Notes: a model not told the origin generated them from the sequence alone. 64,000 nt of DNA from Algoriphagus sanaruensis (GCF_001593605.1 NZ_CP012836.1:3414501-3478500), one strand, 5' to 3'. Positions 36,126 to 45,937 are shown, counted from the stretch's first letter. Translations and numbers: made by a program.

Positions 36126-37151
36126 ATGAACACCTCGGAACGACTTAACTTACTTGATGAGTGCCTAGGAAGACCCACATTTAAGGTTCGCTACGAGACC
36201 TTCAAATCTTACTTGGCGGAAAAATTCGATGTGGTTAACTATAGCCCTCGAACTTTCCATCGAGATCTTAGTGAATTAAGAGAGAAAATAGAAATTGAGT
36301 TTCCAGAACTTGTTGAAGAACATGGAGATTTAATTCGCTTTGATAAGCGTAATAATGAGTACAAGTATCAACTACCTGATTTTAGCGTTAACCATCGACT
36401 CACCAACTCAGAATTAAATACAATCGCTCGGAAATTAGGTTTCAATAAGCATCTTTTCGAAGGAGGCAACCATGAATCATTGGTGAATAAACTTAGAAGT
36501 ATCGCATTGATGCTTGAGTTTGAGTCAGAACATGAACCTTTGGAATGGAATCCTTTGGAGTTAATTGGAACCCGATGTGGATCTCAAAATCTGGACATCA
36601 TACTCGATTGCATTTATAAAAAACAACCCATTCGGGTGATCAGAGAGCGGTTTGGAAGAAAAGGAACTACCTATGAAATACTCCCCTTGCTAATAAAAGA
36701 GTATCACAATGGCTGGTATACTGGCTGGTATGTGTTGGGTTATCCAATATCCGAAGGAAATCAAACCATTACCCTTGACATCAAACCATTGAGATTACTT
36801 GCTTTAGATGGAATTAAGGAGGTAATACCGATGGCCCAAAAACCCAAAATCAAAATCCCCAAAGGGTTCAACCCCTCAGATTACTTCAAAAACTCACTGG
36901 GAATCATTCGATCCAACCTCAAAGGAGACCTTCACCCTGAACCAGTAGAGTTCCAAACCTTGGAAGGCTCCTGGATTTATGACTACCTGAAAGAATATCC
37001 AGTGCACAACAGCCAAGAAATTCTATTTGATGATCCGGAAAAAAGGCTCTTAAAAATCAGAATTACGGTAGAGGTAGATGATGATTTGAGGCAGTTTTTA
37101 TTGAAGTTTTCAAATGAAATCAAACAAATCATTCAAACTAAAGTACCCTAA
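36126..37151 (+). CDS. WYL domain transcriptional regulator
   Basis: The 341-residue protein has an N-terminal winged helix (about 5-75, with SPRTFHRDLSELREKI as recognition region), a linker, and a WYL domain. In that domain GWYVLGY (200-206) forms the W-Y-V/L signature and RERFGRKGTTYEILPLLI supplies the preceding strand. A C-terminal WCX-like extension ends in LRQFLLKFSNEIK. WYL proteins bind ligands, often nucleic acids, and commonly control phage-defence operons. It is divergent from the four-gene operon and its stop lies 8 bp from the converging UDG-like gene. Confidence 0.88.
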   Translation: MNTSERLNLLDECLGRPTFKVRYETFKSYLAEKFDVVNYSPRTFHRDLSELREKIEIEFPELVEEHGDLIRFDKRNNEYKYQLPDFSVNHRLTNSELNTIARKLGFNKHLFEGGNHESLVNKLRSIALMLEFESEHEPLEWNPLELIGTRCGSQNLDIILDCIYKKQPIRVIRERFGRKGTTYEILPLLIKEYHNGWYTGWYVLGYPISEGNQTITLDIKPLRLLALDGIKEVIPMAQKPKIKIPKGFNPSDYFKNSLGIIRSNLKGDLHPEPVEFQTLEGSWIYDYLKEYPVHNSQEILFDDPEKRLLKIRITVEVDDDLRQFLLKFSNEIKQIIQTKVP

Positions 37152-37159
37152 ACTGTTAT

Positions 37160-38023
37160 TTAATCATCAAAAAACCTTTTAAGCTCTCTATTCTTTTCAA
37201 CAAAATTATATACTCGATCAATTAGTGGGAATTCATTCTCAGAAAAATGAAATTTTCTCAAAAAATATCCCCACTGTAATATCCTAAATTTATCAATTGA
37301 CATTTTATCAATATTGAAATTATTTTTTTCATTAAGGATAAATTTTATTGACCGATTTGCACTGTTACTTGGACTATATAAACTAATAAGTCTAAATTGT
37401 TTTCCTCCTTGAAGTCCTATATTCTTAACAAAACCATATTGATTAAATCCAGTTGGATTAAATTTCTTAAGAGAATCTCTCAACCAAACAGAAGCGCTAC
37501 CGTTAGTTTGATTTAGTGTAGCAACGGGCCCTCTCCCTCCAGAGGTAACAAATACATTTTGTAATTTTGGAAATTTATTTTTCAATAAATTGAAATCATT
37601 ATATATAATACCATTCAAATCTTTATCGGAACTTGATTTCTCTGGATCTCTAAACATTTCTAATAAAATATCAGATATTCCAATGTTTGCAAATTTTAGA
37701 GCATCCATCATATCCTCAACATTATTAATTTCTTTCCCGATTAACCCACTCACAATAGGCCAAAACAGATTTTGGTTACTCCCATAAAAAAATTCAAAAT
37801 TCTTGGAATAATTTTCCCCTAATGAAATTTCGTAAATTGGAAATGTACCCAAAAAAATACTTTTTACTTCTTGATTTGGGAAGTAACCAAAACAAGAATT
37901 ATTTATAAACCATCTATCTTCAGAAATTTGTTTATTAAGTTTTGAAATCCATCTACCAGTCAAAAATGGATGGATCTCGCTAATTTTTTCTCCCATAAGA
38001 ATAGGCTTTTTTTCAGAACTCAA
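37160..38023 (-). CDS. Uracil-DNA glycosylase superfamily protein
   Basis: The 287-residue protein shows the SMUG/MUG/TDG-type core: FLGTFP (57-62) as the first conserved loop, FFYGSNQNLFWPIV (78-91) equivalent to the substrate-proximal loop, IGISDIL (114-120), and LYSPSNSANRS (215-225) in the position of the H/S-P-S-P motif. The base excision function is inferred. It is strikingly AT-rich and K/N/I/F-rich compared with its neighbours, which suggests recent transfer. It converges on the WYL regulator gene. Confidence 0.78.
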   Translation of the reverse strand: MSSEKKPILMGEKISEIHPFLTGRWISKLNKQISEDRWFINNSCFGYFPNQEVKSIFLGTFPIYEISLGENYSKNFEFFYGSNQNLFWPIVSGLIGKEINNVEDMMDALKFANIGISDILLEMFRDPEKSSSDKDLNGIIYNDFNLLKNKFPKLQNVFVTSGGRGPVATLNQTNGSASVWLRDSLKKFNPTGFNQYGFVKNIGLQGGKQFRLISLYSPSNSANRSIKFILNEKNNFNIDKMSIDKFRILQWGYFLRKFHFSENEFPLIDRVYNFVEKNRELKRFFDD

Positions 38024-38122
38024 TCCAAATTATAAACTCCAATTGAAATAAAAAATGGGCTCTAAATTTTTTTTTTTATAACAAATTCAAAACCCATTTT
38101 CAAAGGACAAATCCTCTCCTTA

Positions 38123-40450
38123 TTACTTTCGCTTATACTTCGCTACTCGCTCGTCTTGGATCACTCCTGACCAGTTGAGTCCGAAGGTGAAATCATAGGC
38201 ATTGCCTGCAGCATCCACATGCACTTCCATATCATGCGCGGTGTCTTCCAACTGTGTCTCTACCGTCGCCATTGAAGCCGGTAACTGGATGGGAAGCAAG
38301 GCAGAAGGTTCGTATTTACCACTCACCAAGTCAAAAATCACCTGATCCTGCACCCCAAAGTGAAAGAATATCCCTTGAACTTCTGATTCAAATTCAGCCA
38401 TCACCATGGGATTGGCTGCTTTGATTACCACAAATACCGGCTTGTCTCCCATCGCTTTTTTGGTTTCAAGAATGGTCACCAGGTCTTGGTAATTGGCCGT
38501 TTCCACAGACTTATTCTTATAGGATCGGTTGGTCACCTCCGGATCCAAAACTGGATCTCCTGCTGCAAGACTTTGATCACGCGCAAGCTCTGCCTTGTAT
38601 GGACTATATTGGAGTGAAATCGGCACATAGCCATTCCCCCCTTTTTCCCGATCGGCAAGGTCATAGCCAGTTCCTGACTCTGGACTTTCCACAAAAACCA
38701 AGGAAAAATCTGCTTCAGCGGCCGTTTTCACCACATCAAAATACTTCGCAGCAATCTCCAGATTCACTGGATCGATCCACTTTGCCTCAGACTTCATCCC
38801 CCACCAATTGACAGTGGAAGGCAAATAGCGCTGAGGAATAAATACTTTTTTCCGCTCTTTAATTGGCAATGCCTGAGCTTCATTTTTCAGTAAAACCACT
38901 GACTTTACCTGTGCAGTATATCCCTCTTCCATAAACTGCGCATTTCCTACTTTTTGCTCAGTAACCGATGGATCCAGGTATGGATTTTCAAATAATCCTG
39001 CATTGAAAATATTCCGAAGCAAACGAACCGCAGATTGTTCCATTCGAACTCGAGCTGCTTCTTCTCCCATTTCCTTTTCCATCATTTCGAAGGCTTCCAA
39101 AACAGGAACTTTATCATTATTTCCTCCGAATTGATCTCCACCAGCCATCAACACCTTAAAATGACGCTCTGCAATCGTGGCAGTTTCCATTCCCCAAGGC
39201 TTTCCAGCGAAGGTGTTTACATTTTCTCGTTCATCCCCTGTCACTCCCCAATCGGTACACACGACTCCTTCATAGCCATATTCCCCGCGAAGCAAATCTG
39301 TGATCAGGTACTTGGAATAGCCATTCGCCACCGATTCACCATTTTTATCCTGTCCAAATGAAATGGTGTAATAAGGCATCACTGCGGTAGCTTTTCCCGT
39401 AGGGCCATTCAACTTGAAGGCTCCTTCGGTAAAAGGAACCAGGTGCTCCGCAAAGTTATTTCCAGGGTACACCGCAAATTTTCCGTAGGCAAAATGTCCA
39501 TCGCGACCGCCTTCTTCAGGACCTCCACTGGGCCAGTGCTTCACCATGGCATTTACACTATGAAATCCCCAACCACCAGTGATTTCAGCATCTCCTGAAG
39601 AGGTCTGGAATCCATCCACATAAGCTCTTGCCAAGTCAGCCGCTAATTTGGAATCTTCTCCAAAAGTCCCTTTGATTCGATTCCATCTAGGTTCCGTTCC
39701 CAAATCGATCTGAGGGGAAAGCGCGGTAGAAATCCCCAAGGCCCGATATTCTTCTGATGCAATTTCACCAAATCGTTGCACTAAAGCTGGGTCAAAAGTT
39801 GCAGCCATTCCCAAGGATTCTGGCCACATGGAGATCGTGCCACCAGCGCCTGCATTGTATTCGGTACTTGCTACTGGACTGTGCCGAGGATCGGAACTGT
39901 TATTTGCAGGAATTCCAAAACCGAGTCCTTCAACAAAAGCCTGCACATTGTTATTCCATTCCGCGGCAATTCTTGGACTTTCCACTCGGGTAATCAGTAC
40001 ATGTCGAAGGTTATCTTCTTGCAAAAACTGTTTTTGCTGATCTGAAATGCTAGAAGTTGGCATTCCGCTTTCTGAGATTGGCTTACCTCCATAGGTCCCC
40101 GCGCCAAATCCCTGTGGATTTGCAGGAATAGACTGATGGGAACTATAAAGCATCAAACCGGCGATTTGCTCCTTGGAAATTTTGGAGGCCAAATCTTTAG
40201 CTCTTTCCTCCACAGGAAGACGCCAGTCCTCATAGACATCCAATTCTCCATTTTTATTTAAGTCCTTAAAGGCAAATCCAGATTCTTGAAGAATCGTTAC
40301 GCCGGAAGTTTTGGAGTAGCCAAGCGTCTGCCCCATAGACTGTTTGACCAGAATTACATCTTCGGTCAATTGCTCCTCCGTAATTTGATTGCGCTCACAA
40401 GCCGACAGACCTAGCGCAAGTATCATGGAAATAGGTAAATAAGATTTCAT
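38123..40450 (-). CDS. Glycoside hydrolase family 3 lipoprotein (beta-glucosidase type)
   Basis: The 775-residue protein has a lipoprotein signal with Cys18 (LGLSACER). The (beta/alpha)8 GH3 domain follows, with VKHWPSGGPEEGGRDGHFA (Lys-His) and the nucleophile Asp in GVVCTDWGV. The C-terminal alpha/beta-sandwich domain carries SVVLLKNEAQALPIK and ends with a domain containing HFGVQDQ. It hydrolyses beta-glucosides at the outer membrane or in the periplasm. It is divergent from the ThuA-fusion gene with a 172-bp shared region. Confidence 0.93.
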   Translation of the reverse strand: MKSYLPISMILALGLSACERNQITEEQLTEDVILVKQSMGQTLGYSKTSGVTILQESGFAFKDLNKNGELDVYEDWRLPVEERAKDLASKISKEQIAGLMLYSSHQSIPANPQGFGAGTYGGKPISESGMPTSSISDQQKQFLQEDNLRHVLITRVESPRIAAEWNNNVQAFVEGLGFGIPANNSSDPRHSPVASTEYNAGAGGTISMWPESLGMAATFDPALVQRFGEIASEEYRALGISTALSPQIDLGTEPRWNRIKGTFGEDSKLAADLARAYVDGFQTSSGDAEITGGWGFHSVNAMVKHWPSGGPEEGGRDGHFAYGKFAVYPGNNFAEHLVPFTEGAFKLNGPTGKATAVMPYYTISFGQDKNGESVANGYSKYLITDLLRGEYGYEGVVCTDWGVTGDERENVNTFAGKPWGMETATIAERHFKVLMAGGDQFGGNNDKVPVLEAFEMMEKEMGEEAARVRMEQSAVRLLRNIFNAGLFENPYLDPSVTEQKVGNAQFMEEGYTAQVKSVVLLKNEAQALPIKERKKVFIPQRYLPSTVNWWGMKSEAKWIDPVNLEIAAKYFDVVKTAAEADFSLVFVESPESGTGYDLADREKGGNGYVPISLQYSPYKAELARDQSLAAGDPVLDPEVTNRSYKNKSVETANYQDLVTILETKKAMGDKPVFVVIKAANPMVMAEFESEVQGIFFHFGVQDQVIFDLVSGKYEPSALLPIQLPASMATVETQLEDTAHDMEVHVDAAGNAYDFTFGLNWSGVIQDERVAKYKRK

Positions 40451-40480
40451 TGAATGGAATTTTTAAAATTCAAACCCAAA

Positions 40481-40531
40481 AGTTGAACGTTCAAATATCG
40501 CGATTTTTATTGTCACAAATTGAAACAATAA
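40481..40531. promoter_or_regulatory. Palindromes in the GH3/ThuA divergent promoter region
   Basis: The perfect 12-bp palindrome TTGAACGTTCAA (40483-40494) and the interrupted repeat TTATTGT-N11-ACAATAA (40507-40531) lie 33 and 57 bp upstream of the GH3 start. Both could bind regulators of either gene. Confidence 0.45.
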
Positions 40532-40622
40532 GAAAACTCATCACCAAAAATCACCGAAATTCAGTTACTTAGAGGCCAAATTCGGAGAATACTCTATTTT
40601 GCAAAAAATTAATCCAAACCTT

Positions 40623-43600
40623 ATGAATTACCCAAAAAACCTACGTAGCCTGCTCTTTTTGCTTGTGCTGTTGGGAGTAGGTTTGGCCTCTTGCTCAAAG
40701 AAGCGAGAAGGCGAACCGAAAGTGTTGATTTTCAGTAAAACGGCTGGATTCTATCATGAGTCCATTCCTAACGGGATCGCTGCGATCCAAAAATTAGGAG
40801 CCGAAAACGGCTTTTCTGTGGATACCACAAAAAATGCAGAATTAATTAATGAGGAGAACCTTGCGCAATATGCAGCAGTGATTTTCCTAAGTACTACTGC
40901 CGATGTGTTGAATCACTACCAGGAGGCAGATTTTGAACGGTACATTCAATCTGGTGGCGGGTTTGTTGGAATCCATGCCGCAGCAGATACCGAATACGAA
41001 TGGGGATGGTATGGCCGACTTGTCGGTGGATATTTTTCAGATCATCCGGGAATCAACGATCCTCACCCAAATGTGCAACCAGGAAAAATCACCAAAACAG
41101 GTGAAAAGCATCCTTCAGTAGACTTTCTACCTGAATCTTGGGAGCGTACCGACGAATGGTACAGCTACAAAAACGTCAACCCTAACACCAAGAAGCTCTT
41201 ATTACTTGACGAATCTTCCTATCAAGGTGGAATGGATATGGGGGAGCATCCGATTGCTTGGTATCATGATTTTGATGGAGGAAGAGCTTGGTACACTGGC
41301 GGAGGCCATACCAAGGAGTCGTATGAAGAAAGTGAATTTTTAAGTCACTTACTTGCTGGCATCAACTATGCTATCGGAGACAACCTTGAGTTGGACTACA
41401 GCAAGGCTAAATCCAAGCGAGTACCTGAAGAAAACAGATTCATCAAAACCACGCTTTCCATCGGGGAATTTACCGAACCTACTGAGATGACCATATTGCC
41501 TAATTTGGACATTTTAGTTGCACAAAGAAGAGGTGAAATCCTGCACTACGACCAGGCAACTGGTGAAATGAAAGAGGTTGCAAAATTTGATGTGTACTGG
41601 AAAGCGGAAGTGCAAGGTGTAAATGCCGAAGAAGGTCTGATGGGCTTGCAGAAAGATCCGAATTACGCTACCAATAATTGGGTATATGCCTATTATGCCC
41701 CTGCAGGAGACAAAGAGGTAAACCGTCTTTCTCGATTCAAATTTGCCAATGGCGTTTGGGACATGAGCTCTGAGCAGATCATTTTGGAAGTCTATTCACA
41801 GCGAAATATCTGCTGCCATACTGGAGGCTCCATCACATTTGACGCTGAAGGAAACCTATTCCTTTCTACAGGAGACAACTCAACTCCTTTCAACCAACCA
41901 AATACTCCTTACAAACTCAATGGCTATGCGCCGTTGGATGGACGAGAAGGAAACAAACAATGGGATGCACGAAGAAGCTCCGGTAACTCAAACGATCTTA
42001 GAGGAAAAATCCTTCGTATCAAAGTAGCCGAAGATGGAAGCTATACCATTCCTGAAGGAAACCTTTATCCACAAGGAACTGAAGGTGCTAGACCAGAAAT
42101 CTATACTCAAGGGCTCAGAAACCCATACCGAATTTCTGTCGACCAGAAAAATGGATTTTTGTACTGGGGCGAAGTTGGGCCGGATGCAAGCAATGATTCT
42201 TTGGATGTAAAAGGTCCACGAGGATATGATGAAGTAAATCAAGCAAGAAAAGCTGGTCACTTTGGATGGCCATATACTATTGGTGACAATTATTCTTACC
42301 GCGAATACAACTATGAAACAGGAGAATTAGGACAAGCTTTTGATCCAGCTGGACCAGAGAACAATTCCCCTAATAATACTGGTTTGAAAAAATTACCTCC
42401 AGTAGAACCCGCCTTCATCTGGTATCCTTACGGGGCTTCACCTGAATTCCCACAGTTGGGTACAGGAGGAAGAAATGCCATGGCAGGTCCGGTTTACTAT
42501 TCGGATATGTATCCTGCAGAGACTCGAATGCCTGATTATTTTGACGGCAAACTTTTCATTTATGACTGGATCCGAGGCTGGATTAAAGTCGTAACCATGC
42601 AAGAGAACGGTGATTTTGATAAAATGGAGCCATTCATGCCTGGGACCAAATTCAATGCTTTGATGGATATGGAAATGGGCCCTGATGGAAAGATCTATAT
42701 TCTGGAATACGGAAATGGATGGTTTACTAAAAATCCAGATGCAGGTCTTTTCCGAATCGATTACAATGGAGGAAATAGAGCTCCAGTGGTAACGGAACTT
42801 TCCTCAGATAAAACCTCTGGAAAAGAGCCTTTGACTGTAACCTTTACTGCGAAAGCCAGTGATCCAGAAAAAGATCCAATGACTTACACTTGGGATCTAG
42901 GAAACGGAGAAACCAAAACTACCAATGAGCCTACCTTGACTCATACGTTTAATTCTACTGGTGATTTTGAAGTATCTGTAAAAGCCAGTGATCCTGCTGG
43001 ACTATCTGGAACTAGTATTCCGGTTAATGTCTATTCAGGAAATACTGCTCCAGAAATTCAAATTACAGTGGACGGCAACCAGTCGTTCTACTTCCCTGGC
43101 AAGAAAGTGAGCTATACAGTTGCTGCAACGGATATTGATGAACCAGGTGCTGCACTTGATATGGGATCTCTTTATGTATCGGCAGACTATGTATCAGGCA
43201 TTGACCTGGCTGAAGCAGACATGGGACACAAAGTGATGAGTGAGGCCATGACTGGAAAATCATTGGTTCAATCACTTACTTGTAAGACCTGCCATAAGGA
43301 AAACGAGGCCTCAATTGGTCCAGCTTACACTGAGGTAGCTAAAAAATACAGAGAAAGAGATCGAAACTACTTATTGGACAAAATCCGAAAAGGTGGTGGA
43401 GGTGTTTGGGGTGAAACAGCCATGCCGGCGAATCCTGATCTCAAATCAGCAGATGCCAATGCACTTGTCACCTATATTCTTTCACTAAAATCGGATGCCA
43501 AACCAAGTCTTGCTGCTAAAGGAAGTTTGGATGCAACCTTAGGAAAAAGCCCTTCTCCAACTGGAGCACTTGTAATTTCCGCTACCTATACCGATAAAGG

Positions 43601-44066
43601 AGGAGAAAATATCAAACCTCTGACTGGAGCAAATTCTTTGGTATTGACCTCGAATTCTCCAAGCTTGGCCTTGGCTAGTGACTTTAAAGGATATAACAAA
43701 ATGGTCTTTAATGGTCAAACGCTTTTGACTATTCCTGGAGAGACAGGATCATTTGGATTCCCAGCAACCGACCTTACTGGTATCGGTTCAGTCTCCATGA
43801 ATCTCGCTATTCAAGGTGAAATAACTAAACCACTCACCTTCGAAATCAGACAAGACAGCCCAAGCGGACCAGTTGTAGGCCAAGGAGCTGTTAATCCAGG
43901 CAAAGGAATGGAAGTACCTGGAATGCCAATCCCGATGTTTATGACAAGCATCCCAGTGACGGGAGGACAAGATGGTCAGAAGCATAAGCTATTCTTTGTG
44001 AGTGACACTCAAGGGTCTGACCTAGGAACAGCAATTGTAATTGGAGTGACTTTCAACGCGAAATAA
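40623..44066 (+). CDS. ThuA / sugar dehydrogenase / PKD / cytochrome c fusion lipoprotein
   Basis: From the ATG at 40623 (an upstream TTG at 40599 is less likely) the protein has about 1147 residues and begins with a lipoprotein signal (Cys24, LASCSKK). Domains in order are: a ThuA-like domain (about 33-253; FVGIHAAADTEYEWGWYGRLVGGYFSDHP); a PQQ-type soluble glucose dehydrogenase-like beta propeller (about 273-716); a PKD domain (about 720-803); a c-type haem site CKTCH (about 887-891); and a C-terminal beta domain probably binding carbohydrate. This architecture is known in Bacteroidota and suggests oxidation of a sugar with electron transfer to the respiratory chain. Confidence 0.88.
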   Translation: MNYPKNLRSLLFLLVLLGVGLASCSKKREGEPKVLIFSKTAGFYHESIPNGIAAIQKLGAENGFSVDTTKNAELINEENLAQYAAVIFLSTTADVLNHYQEADFERYIQSGGGFVGIHAAADTEYEWGWYGRLVGGYFSDHPGINDPHPNVQPGKITKTGEKHPSVDFLPESWERTDEWYSYKNVNPNTKKLLLLDESSYQGGMDMGEHPIAWYHDFDGGRAWYTGGGHTKESYEESEFLSHLLAGINYAIGDNLELDYSKAKSKRVPEENRFIKTTLSIGEFTEPTEMTILPNLDILVAQRRGEILHYDQATGEMKEVAKFDVYWKAEVQGVNAEEGLMGLQKDPNYATNNWVYAYYAPAGDKEVNRLSRFKFANGVWDMSSEQIILEVYSQRNICCHTGGSITFDAEGNLFLSTGDNSTPFNQPNTPYKLNGYAPLDGREGNKQWDARRSSGNSNDLRGKILRIKVAEDGSYTIPEGNLYPQGTEGARPEIYTQGLRNPYRISVDQKNGFLYWGEVGPDASNDSLDVKGPRGYDEVNQARKAGHFGWPYTIGDNYSYREYNYETGELGQAFDPAGPENNSPNNTGLKKLPPVEPAFIWYPYGASPEFPQLGTGGRNAMAGPVYYSDMYPAETRMPDYFDGKLFIYDWIRGWIKVVTMQENGDFDKMEPFMPGTKFNALMDMEMGPDGKIYILEYGNGWFTKNPDAGLFRIDYNGGNRAPVVTELSSDKTSGKEPLTVTFTAKASDPEKDPMTYTWDLGNGETKTTNEPTLTHTFNSTGDFEVSVKASDPAGLSGTSIPVNVYSGNTAPEIQITVDGNQSFYFPGKKVSYTVAATDIDEPGAALDMGSLYVSADYVSGIDLAEADMGHKVMSEAMTGKSLVQSLTCKTCHKENEASIGPAYTEVAKKYRERDRNYLLDKIRKGGGGVWGETAMPANPDLKSADANALVTYILSLKSDAKPSLAAKGSLDATLGKSPSPTGALVISATYTDKGGENIKPLTGANSLVLTSNSPSLALASDFKGYNKMVFNGQTLLTIPGETGSFGFPATDLTGIGSVSMNLAIQGEITKPLTFEIRQDSPSGPVVGQGAVNPGKGMEVPGMPIPMFMTSIPVTGGQDGQKHKLFFVSDTQGSDLGTAIVIGVTFNAK

Positions 44067-44085
44067 TCTCTCCCGAAAAGGAATG

Positions 44086-44115
44086 AAGGCCAGCCTGAAA
44101 AGGCTGGCCTTTTTC
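44086..44115 (+). terminator. Intrinsic terminator after the ThuA fusion gene
   Basis: A perfect 11-bp stem, AAGGCCAGCCT / AGGCTGGCCTT with a GAAA loop (44086-44111), is followed by TTTTC. It lies 20 bases after the stop codon. Confidence 0.92.
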
Positions 44116-44150
44116 ATTTTTTCTGAATTGAATCTTAGTGGATTTTTGGT

Positions 44151-44498
44151 TTAAATATTCTCACAAACAGAATTTTTAGGCTTCCAGATGGTTTGTTGAT
44201 CTTTGAGTTGACCCAAATCGACATTCTCAATTTGATTGCCCTGACAGTCCCTAATGATTACCGCCCAATTGCAGAACGGACAACACGACCCAAAATAAAA
44301 GACAGTATTCCCTTGATAACTTGCTTGAATCAGGTAAGAATATTCTGAAAATTCCCAAGACTGTGCTTCCTGAACTGCATTTTTTAACCAAGGGAGGTTT
44401 TCAATGGGATTTTCAACCCCGCAAGCAGCCGGGCCTGGGTTTTCAGAACAACCCATGAAAACCAGCATGCAGGCAAAAATTAGAATAGATTTTCTCAT
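44151..44498 (-). CDS. Small lipoprotein, DUF6970-like
   Basis: The 115-residue lipoprotein has a lipobox FMGCSEN (Cys17). The mature part has CGVENPIENLPWLKNAV, then VFYFGSCCPFCNWAV and RDCQGNQI; the repeated cysteines (about positions 26, 73-74, 77, 85) could form disulfides. The pattern fits a small Bacteroidota domain family listed as DUF6970. It is monocistronic and convergent with the ThuA fusion gene. Confidence 0.72.
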   Translation of the reverse strand: MRKSILIFACMLVFMGCSENPGPAACGVENPIENLPWLKNAVQEAQSWEFSEYSYLIQASYQGNTVFYFGSCCPFCNWAVIIRDCQGNQIENVDLGQLKDQQTIWKPKNSVCENI

Positions 44499-44567
44499 GG
44501 GACAAAACTAGTGGATTTGATCTCCTTACGTATTCAAAGATGAAAAAGCTACACCCAAAACGAAAAA

Positions 44568-44594
44568 GCTGCCCGAATTTAAAATTCAGACAGC
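44568..44594. terminator. Intrinsic terminator after the NIPSNAP gene
   Basis: The stem GCTG-C-C-GAATTT / AAATTC-G-CAGC with mismatches lies between runs of A (left) and T (right), so it can act on either strand. It lies 33 bases after the NIPSNAP stop on the minus strand. Confidence 0.7.
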
Positions 44595-44626
44595 TTTTCA
44601 ATTGTTAGGACAAGCTAATTAGCGCA

Positions 44627-45376
44627 TCACTTCATCGGTGAGAAAGGCAAGGTTTTGAAAAATACAGCATCTACCTTTTCTACGATTTTTCCAGATTCTT
44701 CAGAGGCATCGCGTACTTTGATCCATTCTGGATCTGTTCTGAATCGGTCAAATGCGGCATTGAATGCTTCTTTGGAATCATGTCCCAATAGGTAAACTAA
44801 TTTCGGTTGAGTGCCGTCTTTCTCTACAGTCAACCAATAAGGATAATTTTTCAACCCTTGCTTTTCAAACAATGCACGGGTATGATCCCTGAATCGGGCT
44901 TGAATATTTTCAATTTTTCCAGGAAAACAATGGTAAGTTCTCATTTGGAAAATGCCACTTCCAGTTGGAATTGGAGTATCGTTCAATTCAGGCGCAAGCA
45001 CCATAAACGTTTGTTCAATCTTAGCTACAAGAGGACCATTTACTCGGGATTCTTCATAAACTTTTTTCCAAACAGGATCATTTAAAAAGAGCTCCCAGCT
45101 TTTCTCCCTTGCGGCCTCATCAGGATAACCTAAGATATAGGTCATGGAATTATCCGTGTTTTCTTCAGGAATGAAATAAATGATATTTTCCATTCCAACC
45201 TTTTCAAACAGACCTCGAGTATGATTCTCAAATCGTTTGATCAAATCCGGAAGTTTTCCCGGATGAGCATAATATTTCCGGATTTCAAAATAGGTTGATT
45301 TGGATACTTTAGGCAATTGGGCAAAGGAACCAACTGCGATAAGCATAGCAACTAAAGAGAGCATTAATTTTCTCAT
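44627..45376 (-). CDS. NIPSNAP family protein, exported
   Basis: The 249-residue protein from the ATG at 45376 (a longer frame from 45415 would precede the signal peptide) starts with a signal peptide ending GSFAQ. It contains two ferredoxin-like NIPSNAP repeats: YFEIRKYYAHPGKLPDLIKRFENHTRGLFEKVGM and, about 110 residues later, IFQMRTYHCFPGKIENIQARFRDHTRALFEKQGL. This is the usual tandem arrangement. Molecular function is unknown; it is probably periplasmic. Confidence 0.9.
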   Translation of the reverse strand: MRKLMLSLVAMLIAVGSFAQLPKVSKSTYFEIRKYYAHPGKLPDLIKRFENHTRGLFEKVGMENIIYFIPEENTDNSMTYILGYPDEAAREKSWELFLNDPVWKKVYEESRVNGPLVAKIEQTFMVLAPELNDTPIPTGSGIFQMRTYHCFPGKIENIQARFRDHTRALFEKQGLKNYPYWLTVEKDGTQPKLVYLLGHDSKEAFNAAFDRFRTDPEWIKVRDASEESGKIVEKVDAVFFKTLPFSPMK

Positions 45377-45441
45377 GAGGTTTATGGGTTTTTGTAAGAA
45401 TGCAATGATTTTCAAGATTTAAATTCAGCTAAGCCGATTCG

Positions 45442-45807
45442 CTATTTTTTTCTCCAAGCTTTTACCAGCGCAGGACTCAAGGCCAATGCAATAGTCAATA
45501 GACCAAAAGTTTCGCGATTTTCCTCCATCTGGGGAGTTTTCATGGTTAAGTCTTTTTGAGCCCATTCATCAGCGACCCATTGCCCAACCCCTCCAGGGAA
45601 GAAATAGATCGCACCCAAAACAGCTAATACAACGACAATTGTCAAAGGAATTTTTGGGAATATTCCTCGGATTCCAAATAAGCAAAAGATCATTGCCACG
45701 GCATAGATGCTGACCCAAACTTCTGGATCAGGATCATTAAACTGCCAAAAAGCAAATAACGCAAACAGTAAAAGCCAGATACTGAAATAGTATTGATTGA
45801 ATTTCAT
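45442..45807 (-). CDS. Transmembrane protein, TMEM220 family
   Basis: The 121-residue protein from the ATG at 45807 has four hydrophobic segments (about 8-22, 32-46, 53-68 and 98-114). It also has the conserved motif QFNDPDPEVWVSIY characteristic of TMEM220-like proteins, plus FFPGGVGQWVADEWAQKDL. A longer frame upstream is rejected because it lacks the family pattern. Function is unknown. Confidence 0.82.
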   Translation of the reverse strand: MKFNQYYFSIWLLLFALFAFWQFNDPDPEVWVSIYAVAMIFCLFGIRGIFPKIPLTIVVVLAVLGAIYFFPGGVGQWVADEWAQKDLTMKTPQMEENRETFGLLTIALALSPALVKAWRKK

Positions 45808-45937
45808 AGGATAGAATGGGTTGATTCGCTTAAAACTACTCATTTTAAAAAACAATCCATCAGCCAAGGGATATTCGGTCGAGAATGATTTTTAGCAGGA
45901 AAAAAAAAAGTATTTTTCACACCAAATTTCAGCCATC

